Shown here: one piece after another, positions 1-8,119 of the stretch
Numbering within the stretch: the first letter of the stretch is position 1
How the letters are laid out: the number at the start of each line of letters is the position of its first letter
Assembly: GCA_014728085.1 (NCBI GenBank)
Contig: WJMF01000153.1
Coordinates: forward strand, 1 to 64,000
Origin: Candidatus Zhuqueibacterota bacterium
Lineage (GTDB): Bacteria; Zhuqueibacterota; Zhuqueibacteria; Residuimicrobiales; Oceaniaggregativiventaceae
Reading direction: 5' to 3'
Length of the DNA stretch: 64,000 bases
The notes under the pieces: model-generated
The model's database searches: none
What the model was told of the DNA's origin: nothing
The model's input: only the letters and a program-made list of their open reading frames with translations
Made by a program: the position numbers and the translations under genes

Positions 1-13
1 CTATCTTTTGCAT
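1..13 (-). CDS. Start of a minus-strand gene running off the left edge
   Basis: An ATG at 13-11 on the minus strand is preceded by AGGAGA (26-21) at a spacing of 7 nt, a good ribosome binding site. Only four codons lie in the window, so the product cannot be identified. The terminator at 177-202 separates it from the DUF151 gene upstream, so it is probably a separate transcription unit. Confidence 0.35.
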
Positions 14-176
14 TTTCTAGTCTCCTGTATATATTCAATCCCTTTAGTAAATAATCAACCCTGTTCTGCTACATTTGATCCTTTTCGATTCAGCCCACCC
101 CTGCACGATACCGAAGGACACCCCGAATGACCTGATGGGTGCATATAAATATAGACCTGATCCGTTTGATTCGGGC

Positions 177-202
177 AAAAAAAAAGCCTCATTAAAGAGG
201 CT
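177..202 (-). terminator. Rho-independent terminator of the DUF151-UVR gene
   Basis: On the minus strand the inverted repeat GCCTC/GAGGC (186-190 and 197-201, six-base loop) is followed directly by a run of nine T (185-177). It lies about 40 nt beyond the stop codon of the DUF151-UVR gene, where an intrinsic terminator is expected. Confidence 0.8.
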
Positions 203-238
203 GAACGTTTTTTCATATTTTGATAGATGATGGGATCA

Positions 239-817
239 TTAGCCCAATTTTTCACGTAAATCAGCTTTAAGACGCTTTATCTCGTCCCGAATACGGGCTG
301 CCTCTTCATAGCGTTCGTCCTGAACAGCTTTACGGAGCTCAACATTTAACTGCTCCAGCTGATCGCTGACCGCCAACTCTTCATCATCGTCGCTTTCATC
401 GAGTTTTTCATCTATTTGGTCCATAATAGCAGCACGGTTCATGACATCATCCTCTACGAAAATATCGGCCTGCATGCGCAGTGCCAAAGCGATGGCATCA
501 CTGGGACGGGCATCGATTTCCCGCTTCTCACCATTGAGGATCAGCGTCACCAGAGCATAATAGGTGTTCTCTTTGAGATCATTCACAACAATTCGATCAA
601 CATTGACGTCAAGATCGAACAACAAATTCTTGATCAAGTCGTGCGTTAACGGACGGGGAGGTACAATATTTTCAAGTTGTAATGCAATCGCCTGAGCTTC
701 AGTAGACCCGACCACTATAGGAAGCCATCGACTTTTTGCGTCATCTTTAAGAATAACAACAAACCGACTGGTCGCAGTATCCAGGGTAACACGTTCAACA
801 TTAACGCGAACCAGCAT
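239..817 (-). CDS. Bifunctional nuclease family (DUF151) protein with C-terminal UVR motif
   Basis: 192 aa. Residues 1-130 match the BFN/DUF151 fold: an N-terminal strand ending in 'RVTLD', 'LPIVVGSTEAQAIAL', a central helix 'THDLIKNLL', and the conserved 'DARPSDAIALALR' segment. An acidic linker (about 135-150) leads to a UvrB/UvrC-type UVR helical hairpin at about 152-187 ('YEEAARIRDEIKRL'). DUF151 proteins are small cytosolic proteins, with nuclease activity reported in some plants and bacteria; the UVR motif mediates protein-protein contacts in UvrB-UvrC and is also found in McsA and ClpC. The fusion length is normal for FCB and Thermotoga-like genomes. It is a single gene with a good sigma-70-type promoter upstream and a terminator downstream. 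The family assignment is secure; the cellular role is not. Confidence 0.9.
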   Translation of the reverse strand: MLVRVNVERVTLDTATSRFVVILKDDAKSRWLPIVVGSTEAQAIALQLENIVPPRPLTHDLIKNLLFDLDVNVDRIVVNDLKENTYYALVTLILNGEKREIDARPSDAIALALRMQADIFVEDDVMNRAAIMDQIDEKLDESDDDEELAVSDQLEQLNVELRKAVQDERYEEAARIRDEIKRLKADLREKLG

Positions 818-1159
818 AAAAATCCCTACCTTTAATGATACAAGCTCTTAGTGCTTTAATTGAGTATAATAATTTATTTTTAGACAGTCAAGATTTATTT
901 TCCCGCACCTTTACAGTCGTCTCTGCCCTTACGGCACACAGAGAAACGGCTGTGGCAATGGACATTTTTTGCCATTAAGCACATAATTTTCAATCATTTG
1001 TGGGTGTCAATATAAGTCTTGCAATCTATTAGAGAAATTCGTATGTTGACGCAGTTTATACTTTTGCTTTTTTCCTCAAAGCACAATGGGAAATCCGAAC
1101 CCATAAAAATGGCGGAATTAGTCATCAGCTATCGATAATTTACTTTGTGAGGTTATCAG
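818..1159. other. Intergenic region between divergent genes
   Basis: 342 bp between the minus-strand DUF151-UVR gene and the plus-strand gene at 1160. Apart from the minus-strand promoter at 863-891 I see no open reading frame with a plausible start, no tRNA and no convincing hairpin. A plus-strand promoter for the 1160 gene must lie here, but no strong -35/-10 pair is evident. Confidence 0.6.
863..891 (-). promoter_or_regulatory. Sigma-70-type promoter for the DUF151-UVR gene
   Basis: On the minus strand TTGACT (891-886) and TATACT (868-863) are separated by exactly 17 nt. Both hexamers are one base from consensus. The predicted transcript would start near 856 and leave a leader of about 40 nt before the ATG at 817. 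Confidence 0.7.
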
Positions 1160-1615
1160 ATGCTCGTATTTGAAAAGACCATTATTAAAAAATTTTGGCC
1201 GGCGGATGATAAGGGTGAGGAAGACGAAATTATTCGTCAAATCGTCGTACAAACCGAAGCCAGAGTGGATAACAGTCTGCAGATAAGCGAGTTATACAAT
1301 AATATGGTGAGAGGATTGGTTCGTGTCGTCTTCCTGGATAATGTTTCGGGTGACTCTATCAATCTGCCGGCGGTCACCATCAAACCGTTTAATATCAAAC
1401 AAAAAAAGGTGAAAATTGGAAAAGGAGATCAAACCGATTATGTTAAAGAAGAATATGCGGCCATAACGATGGTCTGTCGAATGGAAGACGATTCCGGCAA
1501 AATGCTGGCCGACCTTTATCCCTTTTTCAATTTCGAATTACAAATGCAAGTTGAAGAGTTTCGCCTCAGTATGGGTAATTCTCAGTCCGAAGACGAAACC
1601 GAAATATCGCTTTAA
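1160..1615 (+). CDS. Conserved-looking hypothetical protein, 151 aa
   Basis: I do not recognise the family. The product is soluble, without signal peptide or membrane segment, and mixes basic ('IKQKKVKIGK') and acidic ('ADDKGEEDE', C-terminal 'SEDETE') stretches, with strand-like patches between ('GLVRVVFLDNV', 'LPAVTIKPF', 'YAAITMVCRM'). This suggests a small beta-rich cytoplasmic protein. ATG at 1160 is preceded by GTGAGG at 1147-1152. It lies about 50 nt upstream of the MFS transporter gene on the same strand, so the two are probably co-transcribed, but no role follows from the sequence. The coding assignment is supported by length, ribosome binding site and position. Confidence 0.7.
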   Translation: MLVFEKTIIKKFWPADDKGEEDEIIRQIVVQTEARVDNSLQISELYNNMVRGLVRVVFLDNVSGDSINLPAVTIKPFNIKQKKVKIGKGDQTDYVKEEYAAITMVCRMEDDSGKMLADLYPFFNFELQMQVEEFRLSMGNSQSEDETEISL

Positions 1616-1668
1616 CCGCTTACGACCTGAAAAACCATTAATCGTTGTCAGAATTGAGGACAAAATTC

Positions 1669-3540
1669 ATGCAAAAACAACGCTCACCCTGGTTTTGGGT
1701 TCCGTCTCTCTATTTTGCTGAAGGCATACCGTATGTCGTTGTCATGACCATTTCGGTCATTATGTATAAACGGTTGGGTATATCAAATGCTGATATTGCC
1801 CTTTACACAAGCTGGTTATATCTGCCCTGGGTCATCAAACCGCTCTGGAGCCCAATTGTTGATATTTTTAAAACCAAGCGTTTATGGATTATCATCATGC
1901 AGCTGCTCATCGGTGCATCGCTTGCCAGCATTGCCCTGACCATCCCCGTAGATAACTTTTTTAAAATAACCCTCGCGATCTTTTGGCTTTTGGCCTTTAG
2001 TTCAGCAACACATGATATTGCTGCAGACGGTTTTTATATGCTTGGGCTCTCACAACATCAACAAGCCTGGTTTGTCGGTGTCAGAAGTACATTCTATCGT
2101 CTTGCGATGCTGACCGGACAGGGGCTACTGGTCATTCTGGCCGGCTATATTGAAAGCCACAGCGGCTTGCAAAGTGTGGAGGTAACCGTCCAGGCCGTTC
2201 AACAGGGCACAAGCGTACAAAAAATGATACCTGCGGAGATCAAACCGGACAGCACCCTTATGGCCAAAAACCAGGATGAAATGAGAATCATATGCGACCC
2301 CCAAACTATCAAAATACCTTATCATAATGTCTCTTCGCATCGAGCCGATAGCTTGTTGCAGTTCACAAAAGAATGGAATCGCAGGCAGGGCCAGCCCCTA
2401 GAACGGCAGCTGCAGCAGCAACAAGCAAAAGTGACACCCACCTGGTGGGACCGCTATGTGGTTCAAAAACTGGAAAGCGCCCTTGAAACCCTATTTAAAA
2501 CCGAAGAAAAAACAGAACCCGCATCAGAGTACAGGGGCAATCTGGGCATGACGCTTTTCTATCTGTCGCAACCTCCGGATTCCGGTAAAAAGGTGACGAT
2601 CAACTTTGGTCGGGAAAAAGGGGATAAAAGCATTATGCTGATCGAGGGGATGCGCATGGTTTTTGATCACAATAACTGGAATAAACCGGTCATCGCGGCG
2701 TTTCAACTCGATCCAAAACTGGACATGAAAAGTTCTGCAACCTTCCAGGCCCGGGCCGGCAACATTCCTTTATCCTGGATTGTCACCTTCACCTTTTTGG
2801 CCGCGCTTTTTCTCGTCTTTTTTATTTACCACCGTTTCATGTTGCCGAAAACAGACAAAGACACACCGCGACAGGTCATCAGCGCCAAACATTTTATCAG
2901 AGAATTTGGCCACACCTTTGCGCTCTTTTTTAAGAAAGATAAAATCGGTATCTCCATTGCCTTTTTATTGCTGTTCCGCCTCGGAGAATCACAGCTGGTC
3001 AAGCTTGCCTCACCTTTTCTGCTGGACAGCCAGGAAGCGGGTGGTCTGGGACTCACCACAGGACAGGTGGGTTTTGTCTATGGCACCATCGGCCTGTTCA
3101 TGCTTTCGGTAGGAGGTATTTTGGGGGGATTGGTCGCTGCCAGACACGGCTTAAAAAAGTGGATCTGGTGGATGGCAATTGCAATCAACTTGCCGGATGT
3201 GGTATATATTTATCTCTCCAATGTTCAGCCGGACAACTTTTTGCTGATCAATATATGTGTGGGCATCGAACAATTTGGCTACGGCTTTGGCTTTACAGCT
3301 TATATGCTCTATATGATCTATGTTTCCGAAGGAGAGTATAAAACAGCCCACTTTGCCATTACCACAGGTTTTATGGCTCTGGGAATGATGTTACCGGGTA
3401 TGATCAGTGGCTGGATTCAGGAGGTGATCGGCTATCCAAATTTCTTTTTATGGGTTCTCATTTCCACTATTCCCGGCTTTATTATTCTGAAATTTTTACC
3501 GCTCGCGCCGGAATTCGGAAAAAAAGAATCTTCTGAATAG
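1669..3540 (+). CDS. AmpG-like major facilitator superfamily transporter with large periplasmic insert
   Basis: 623 aa from ATG 1669, chosen over an upstream TTG (1645) because GAGGA (1656-1660) sits 8 nt before it. N-terminal segments match the AmpG/PAT subgroup of MFS permeases: 'SLYFAEGIPY' in TM1, the loop 2-3 motif 'SPIVDIFKTKR', and 'ATHDIAADGF' in TM4. AmpG imports muropeptides; related FCB transporters have unknown substrates. About 200 residues (roughly 155-365), hydrophilic and charged, are inserted between TM5 and TM6, on the periplasmic side under normal MFS topology. The second half (TM7-12, about 425-615) is regular and ends in a short charged tail. Substrate unknown. Confidence 0.85.
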   Translation: MQKQRSPWFWVPSLYFAEGIPYVVVMTISVIMYKRLGISNADIALYTSWLYLPWVIKPLWSPIVDIFKTKRLWIIIMQLLIGASLASIALTIPVDNFFKITLAIFWLLAFSSATHDIAADGFYMLGLSQHQQAWFVGVRSTFYRLAMLTGQGLLVILAGYIESHSGLQSVEVTVQAVQQGTSVQKMIPAEIKPDSTLMAKNQDEMRIICDPQTIKIPYHNVSSHRADSLLQFTKEWNRRQGQPLERQLQQQQAKVTPTWWDRYVVQKLESALETLFKTEEKTEPASEYRGNLGMTLFYLSQPPDSGKKVTINFGREKGDKSIMLIEGMRMVFDHNNWNKPVIAAFQLDPKLDMKSSATFQARAGNIPLSWIVTFTFLAALFLVFFIYHRFMLPKTDKDTPRQVISAKHFIREFGHTFALFFKKDKIGISIAFLLLFRLGESQLVKLASPFLLDSQEAGGLGLTTGQVGFVYGTIGLFMLSVGGILGGLVAARHGLKKWIWWMAIAINLPDVVYIYLSNVQPDNFLLINICVGIEQFGYGFGFTAYMLYMIYVSEGEYKTAHFAITTGFMALGMMLPGMISGWIQEVIGYPNFFLWVLISTIPGFIILKFLPLAPEFGKKESSE

Positions 3541-3556
3541 AGAATATTTCGCATTT

Positions 3557-4762
3557 TCAGCTCATATATTCAATTCGTTTTGAGATTTCCGCATCGGTCC
3601 ACGTTTTACAGCCCGGAACGATATGCCGCACCCGTGATTTCGCCTCGCTCCTGTCCAACAGCCCCAACCGCAGGGCATGTCTTAAAGGCAGGAAATAATC
3701 ATCCGGCTGAACTCGAAAGCGTGCCTCGCAGGCGGGATGTGGTAAAGGATGGTCAATAAGGCCGGTAAAAGCCAGAAAAATGGCGAGATAATGTCTGTAA
3801 ATCCCAACATTGCCGGGAGTCCAGAAATCTTTGGCTGCCGCTTGTAAATCCTGTTCAATCGCCAGAGAACATGGTTTTGCCGCCACGACAAAATCGCGCC
3901 ACATTTTAAATAGCATCGGACTGATCTGCGAAGCCCCCAGCAAATAACCGTGTTTTTCCAGGTTTTTGCCATAGCGCGCCAGAGAAATGAACCAATCATT
4001 CCCGGTGGAATACTGAACACGGCGCGGCGCTACCTTTTCCACAATATGTATGCGCAATATATCATCGCAAAAATCATAGACACAACGAAACCCGGTTTTT
4101 TGACTGATTAAAGCGCTCTTGTATTCCTGAATCGCTACAGTTTCGCCTAGAATGGATTCGATTTCTTCCGGAGTAAAGTTTGAACCAAAACCTGGAATAC
4201 CGATATCGAGTTCGAAAAAGACCATGCCATAATCGGTAAAATTTTCAACGACCTGACCGATCTCCCGGTAAACTCTGATTTTTTCATCCCTGGAAGCTTG
4301 ATAAAGCCTTTTATCCGGAACCGGCATATACCTGATGCGATCGGTCAGGCGGCGTTCCTTTAGGCCCTTGTCAATTTCCTCGATTTGTTTACAGAGTGTC
4401 GGGGCGATATCATCGAGAGTGATTTCAAAGGAATTGGTATTCAATCCGGCAACCACCAGCGGGCGGTCGTCGCTGAGAAACTGGCTGTTCTCCTGAGCAA
4501 TCCCGGCCGTTTTCCAGACCAATTCTTTCGTCAAGGGCCAGTCGTTGTATATCGCCCAGGTGGTATCGACGTTTGTTGCCGGCACGCTGGAATTCTGTAC
4601 AACATTCTCAACCAGCGTTGTATAGCTTTTCCAGTCAAAAGCGCCTTCAGGCGTCCAGGGACCATACAGTGCCGTTGTTGCCAAAATTTCCTTGTTGCAC
4701 TGACGATCATAGATATCCTGTATGGTAATATCCTTTTCAGATTCTATCGGTTTCATTGTCAT
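3557..4762 (-). CDS. DapA-like TIM-barrel (dihydrodipicolinate synthase/aldolase superfamily) protein
   Basis: 401 aa, cytosolic. The early segment 'GAFDWKSYTTLVENVV' followed by 'VPATNVDTTW' and a helix resembles the first beta-alpha units of the DHDPS/N-acetylneuraminate lyase superfamily, and spacing to 'DRPLVVAGLNTNSFEITL' is as expected for the next strand. I could not place the Schiff-base lysine with certainty, so an altered or lost aldolase mechanism is possible. The C-terminal 90 residues ('YLAIFLAFTGLIDHPLPHP' onward) form a helical extension longer than in classical DapA. It lies 68 nt downstream of a Gfo/Idh/MocA oxidoreductase, on the same strand, suggesting a two-step sugar- or keto-acid pathway. 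Superfamily likely; substrate unknown. Confidence 0.6.
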   Translation of the reverse strand: MTMKPIESEKDITIQDIYDRQCNKEILATTALYGPWTPEGAFDWKSYTTLVENVVQNSSVPATNVDTTWAIYNDWPLTKELVWKTAGIAQENSQFLSDDRPLVVAGLNTNSFEITLDDIAPTLCKQIEEIDKGLKERRLTDRIRYMPVPDKRLYQASRDEKIRVYREIGQVVENFTDYGMVFFELDIGIPGFGSNFTPEEIESILGETVAIQEYKSALISQKTGFRCVYDFCDDILRIHIVEKVAPRRVQYSTGNDWFISLARYGKNLEKHGYLLGASQISPMLFKMWRDFVVAAKPCSLAIEQDLQAAAKDFWTPGNVGIYRHYLAIFLAFTGLIDHPLPHPACEARFRVQPDDYFLPLRHALRLGLLDRSEAKSRVRHIVPGCKTWTDAEISKRIEYMS

Positions 4763-4830
4763 ATTACCTGCATCTGAGTTTAAATGGTTGCATGATGAAA
4801 ACCGGCTACAGGGGAAGCACAGAATTTCAA

Positions 4831-6078
4831 CTAATCTTCAACAGTTCTCAGTTTTCCCTGCAGGCGTTCCGGTTGCCAGTCCGGGCTAACAGGGTTGGGA
4901 TAGTAACGGATGTCAGAAGCACCGACCGGTTTACCTTCCTCAGCTGCACTTTCATATTGCGCTTCAACTTCGCTGAGGATATTAAGGGCGTGAATTGCAT
5001 CTTTTGCATATTTTTCACCTTCGAGAAAACAATTTAAATAGTCGGCCAGCTCGAGTGCAAAGGGATCTTCGTATGACATTTCCACATATTGCCAGTGTTC
5101 CCTGAATTTTATTTTCTCTCCTGACACAGAACGCTCCCAACGATTGGCAGGAGCAGTTTCTTTCCATTGCACTTTTAACCCGTAAAGTCCAAATACGATA
5201 GACCCTTCTTCTCCGTCAATCGTAATTTCAAGAGGGCCGAATTCTGAATTCACCCGACGATACCAGGCCCAGATCGATGTGTTCACCACACCACCTTCAT
5301 GCAATCTACGCAGGGCATTAAAATCTTCTACATTGCAGGTTATAACCGTTTCCCCATCGGTGCTCATTCGCCTGGGAACCTGAAGCCGGGCAACACTGCT
5401 CAGCTGGGCTGTTTTTCCGAAAAAAGCCTCAGACAAATAGCCTTCATGACACATATCCAGGATAATACCGCCGCCGCCTTTTTCCAGGGTCCAGTTAAAG
5501 TCGGGGCGTTGTCCAGAGTACTCTTTATTTCCATTCAATCCCGATCCCACCTCATATCCAAAAAGCATCTGCGCATGCAGCGGTTTGATCTGTGGTATCA
5601 ATTCAAGTGCTTTGCGCACGCCCGGCGTCGCCAACATATGATGCACAACACCATGTAAAAATTCCCGTTTTTCCAGCGCATCTACGATTTCAAAGCCATC
5701 GGCATAATTTGCCGCCAGGGGTTTTTCCATATAGACACCGGTTTCTTTGGGATCGAGTTGCGGTAACACCTGCAACAGAGCGTCTTTGCGAATGCCCGTG
5801 GTAAGGGTGTTGTGGTAGACCTGGGTTTTTTTATTCACCTTTCGCGCAAAATCCATGGCCTCTTCGAGGTCGGTAAAGATGTGTTCAAGGCCTTTTTCGG
5901 AAGCAATCTTTTCCAGTTTGGCTTTCGTTCTTCCCAATCCGATCGGGACTGGATCGACAATCTCACCATCGAGCCTGACCATCTCTTTTTTCCCGATTAC
6001 CTGGAGTGCTTTCAGAGCGATTTGTCCCATTCTGCCGGTGACACCGTGAATGACAACGGGTAAAACTATTTTTGACAT
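4831..6078 (-). CDS. Gfo/Idh/MocA-family (DapB-like N-terminus) oxidoreductase
   Basis: 415 aa. The N-terminus 'VVIHGVTGRMGQIAL' is a Rossmann NAD(P)-binding loop of the kind seen in DapB and Gfo/Idh enzymes. 'GVYMEKPLA' (about 115-123) carries the EKP motif whose lysine is catalytic in Gfo/Idh/MocA dehydrogenases. A GGGG stretch and 'DMCHEGYLSEAFFG' (about 205-220) fit the C-terminal alpha/beta substrate domain. Good ribosome binding site (GGAGGAA before ATG 6078). It is upstream of, and probably co-transcribed with, the DapA-like gene, so the pair would act on the same pathway, with this enzyme as the NAD(P)-dependent step. Substrate cannot be read from sequence. Confidence 0.8.
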   Translation of the reverse strand: MSKIVLPVVIHGVTGRMGQIALKALQVIGKKEMVRLDGEIVDPVPIGLGRTKAKLEKIASEKGLEHIFTDLEEAMDFARKVNKKTQVYHNTLTTGIRKDALLQVLPQLDPKETGVYMEKPLAANYADGFEIVDALEKREFLHGVVHHMLATPGVRKALELIPQIKPLHAQMLFGYEVGSGLNGNKEYSGQRPDFNWTLEKGGGGIILDMCHEGYLSEAFFGKTAQLSSVARLQVPRRMSTDGETVITCNVEDFNALRRLHEGGVVNTSIWAWYRRVNSEFGPLEITIDGEEGSIVFGLYGLKVQWKETAPANRWERSVSGEKIKFREHWQYVEMSYEDPFALELADYLNCFLEGEKYAKDAIHALNILSEVEAQYESAAEEGKPVGASDIRYYPNPVSPDWQPERLQGKLRTVED

Positions 6079-6322
6079 AATTCCTCCATCACTGTTCGAA
6101 TATTGATAAAATTTACGCTTCTAATTTGTGGGTGTAACTCTGATGCGCAAATATACAAATTTTTAAAAATATATAAAATCGTTTTTTCTGTGCAGCAGAG
6201 ATCGGGAGGGATTAAAACCCGGTCGGGTTTACTTTCATCCTGTTCGTTGATAAAAATATTTCAGCATAAAAACTTGAAAAAAGAATACAACAGATTATGC
6301 AGGGTATATTGTCAAGAGCAAA

Positions 6323-8104
6323 TTATTGACCGGATTCAAGCTTTAAATTTTTGGAAATATTTGCAAACAGGGCCCTGGCCGCTTCCTGTGGCCCTTTCTG
6401 TTCATACCCTTCTCGTCCCAGCTGTGTTCGTATTTGTCCGACGATGATATTTAACTTGAACATCTTGTTGATATAATTAATCGCCAGGGTTTCATGCTGG
6501 GTTTTGCGTTGCGGGGCGCCAAAAGGATTGGCAAAATAACTCTCCACCAATCCTTTTTCGCTGGTCGTACCTTTGGCGATCCGTTTTCCGGTGTTAAATA
6601 CTTCCAGGGCCTGGTCCGGAGAATCAAACACTTCAATAGCCGGTTTCTTTTCATTTACTTTTTCGTAATTGTTGGCATAGAGAAAATAATCAATGCTCGT
6701 TCCCTGAATAATCTTGCTATATTTTGTCACCGGTAATATCACCCGGGCGTTGGTGAGATTTGGACTCATAAAAATACTTCGATCCAGCTGCTCGAATGCA
6801 TAGCCCGGCTGCAGATCATCGAGTCGCAAAAAAGCACCAATCTCGGTCCCAAATGCCTTGAATTCGTTGTTGGCAAACTCGATAGAACCCATATCATCAA
6901 AAATAATGGTCATGTCGCTGATATATTCCTGAGCCAGGATACGAAACGCCTCCAAGGTCTCGGATTTTCCGGCGCCGCTATCGCCTATAATGATGACATT
7001 GGCAGAAGCTTTGGATTTTAGCCGTATGGAAACCATAGCGCCATGCAGGGGAAGTCTGTTGCGTTCCAGCATGGTGACATTATGAAGCGTCAGCAACATC
7101 TTTTTCATATATCCAAAATAATCAATCTTGGTGGTATTTACCTCATAACCGACCAATACCTGATTTTGCCGGTCGTGATGAAAAATAGCCAAATCGTTTG
7201 TGTATTGCAGCTGCGGCGCGCCAAACATCAATATCAAATCCGGTTTTTTGCCGACGATATCTTCATATTGGGCCAGTTCGAAAAGATTGGCAAGCGACGC
7301 CCCTTGCGACATAAAGGATTGATGAAAGTAGGCAAAAGCGAGTGTTTTACCGATTTTTGCGGGATAACAAAACCATTCTTCCGGCTGGATGTTTAAATCA
7401 GACAAGGGATTTTCCAAAACCTCGTTGAACAGACCGCTGCGTTTATTCATACGGGGATAGAATATTACCGGCGGTTCGAGCAGAGCAAGGCGAATAAACG
7501 GAATCGATTGAATAGCTTGATATTCCACCGGGCAGTCCCATTCTATGGTCTGTGTCAAAAGCCCGATGTGAGCGCCGGCCGGCAATTGCCGATAGACACG
7601 AAAGGGCTGTTCGATCAGGTTTTCACAAATGGTGCGATAGGTTCGAAGAATCAGTTGTCTTAAGGTTTCGTTCGCTTTGATAAATTGCGCATGGTGAATA
7701 CTGTCTCGTGTTCTCAGCTTTGTTTTGGGAGCGGTCATGATGATATAGCGTTCATAGGATCTCCAGAAATCATATAGCCCTTCAACAAATTCATAAACCA
7801 GCTTTCCGTCTTGTAAAAGCTGTGCGTACCTCGTATTGAGCTCCACGATTTCATTGATTCGATAAGTGGTGAGCAAACGCAAAACCGCAATCAAATCCTT
7901 GTACATGGATAATTTATCATCACTATTATAGCAGCAACTAAAATAGTCGTAAATTGGAGATTCACGTTGCGCCAATTTTTGTAAATACCGCTGCAATATG
8001 TATTCAAAGGGTTTACTCTTGAGCAGTTTCTCTACCGTTTCGCAATAAACGGAAGAGTAATCCACAATAATTCTACGCGCATCGATGGAAAAAGCAGTTT
8101 TCAT
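6323..8104 (-). CDS. HPr kinase/PEPCK-superfamily-like P-loop protein
   Basis: 593 aa, no signal peptide or membrane segment. The C-terminal part (about 340-470) contains 'LHGAMVSI' followed by the Walker A loop 'VIIIGDSGAGKSET', then 'TIIFDDMG', a spacing and wording close to HPr kinase (GDSGxGKSE and a downstream Asp pair) and more distantly to ATP-dependent PEP carboxykinase. The first 330 residues are a helical, charged domain I do not recognise. The family can be described as a P-loop kinase-like protein; substrate unknown. It starts 15 nt after the aspartate kinase stop codon, so it is the third gene of an asd-lysC operon, an unusual partner for aspartate-family amino-acid biosynthesis. 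Confidence 0.7.
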   Translation of the reverse strand: MKTAFSIDARRIIVDYSSVYCETVEKLLKSKPFEYILQRYLQKLAQRESPIYDYFSCCYNSDDKLSMYKDLIAVLRLLTTYRINEIVELNTRYAQLLQDGKLVYEFVEGLYDFWRSYERYIIMTAPKTKLRTRDSIHHAQFIKANETLRQLILRTYRTICENLIEQPFRVYRQLPAGAHIGLLTQTIEWDCPVEYQAIQSIPFIRLALLEPPVIFYPRMNKRSGLFNEVLENPLSDLNIQPEEWFCYPAKIGKTLAFAYFHQSFMSQGASLANLFELAQYEDIVGKKPDLILMFGAPQLQYTNDLAIFHHDRQNQVLVGYEVNTTKIDYFGYMKKMLLTLHNVTMLERNRLPLHGAMVSIRLKSKASANVIIIGDSGAGKSETLEAFRILAQEYISDMTIIFDDMGSIEFANNEFKAFGTEIGAFLRLDDLQPGYAFEQLDRSIFMSPNLTNARVILPVTKYSKIIQGTSIDYFLYANNYEKVNEKKPAIEVFDSPDQALEVFNTGKRIAKGTTSEKGLVESYFANPFGAPQRKTQHETLAINYINKMFKLNIIVGQIRTQLGREGYEQKGPQEAARALFANISKNLKLESGQ

Positions 8105-8119
8105 ATATATATCCCAGGT

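Noticed and set aside
55-255. 66-aa minus-strand reading frame at the left edge
   Set aside because: It covers the terminator and the end of the DUF151-UVR gene, has no ribosome binding site and no recognisable sequence.
6211-6231. Hairpin AAACCC-GGTC-GGGTTT in the gap after the HPrK-like gene
   Set aside because: No T run follows on the minus strand, so it is not called a terminator; it could be a chance palindrome.
6304-6322. Consensus TTGACA on the minus strand (6315-6310)
   Set aside because: At 16-18 nt spacing there is no acceptable -10, so it is not called as a promoter.
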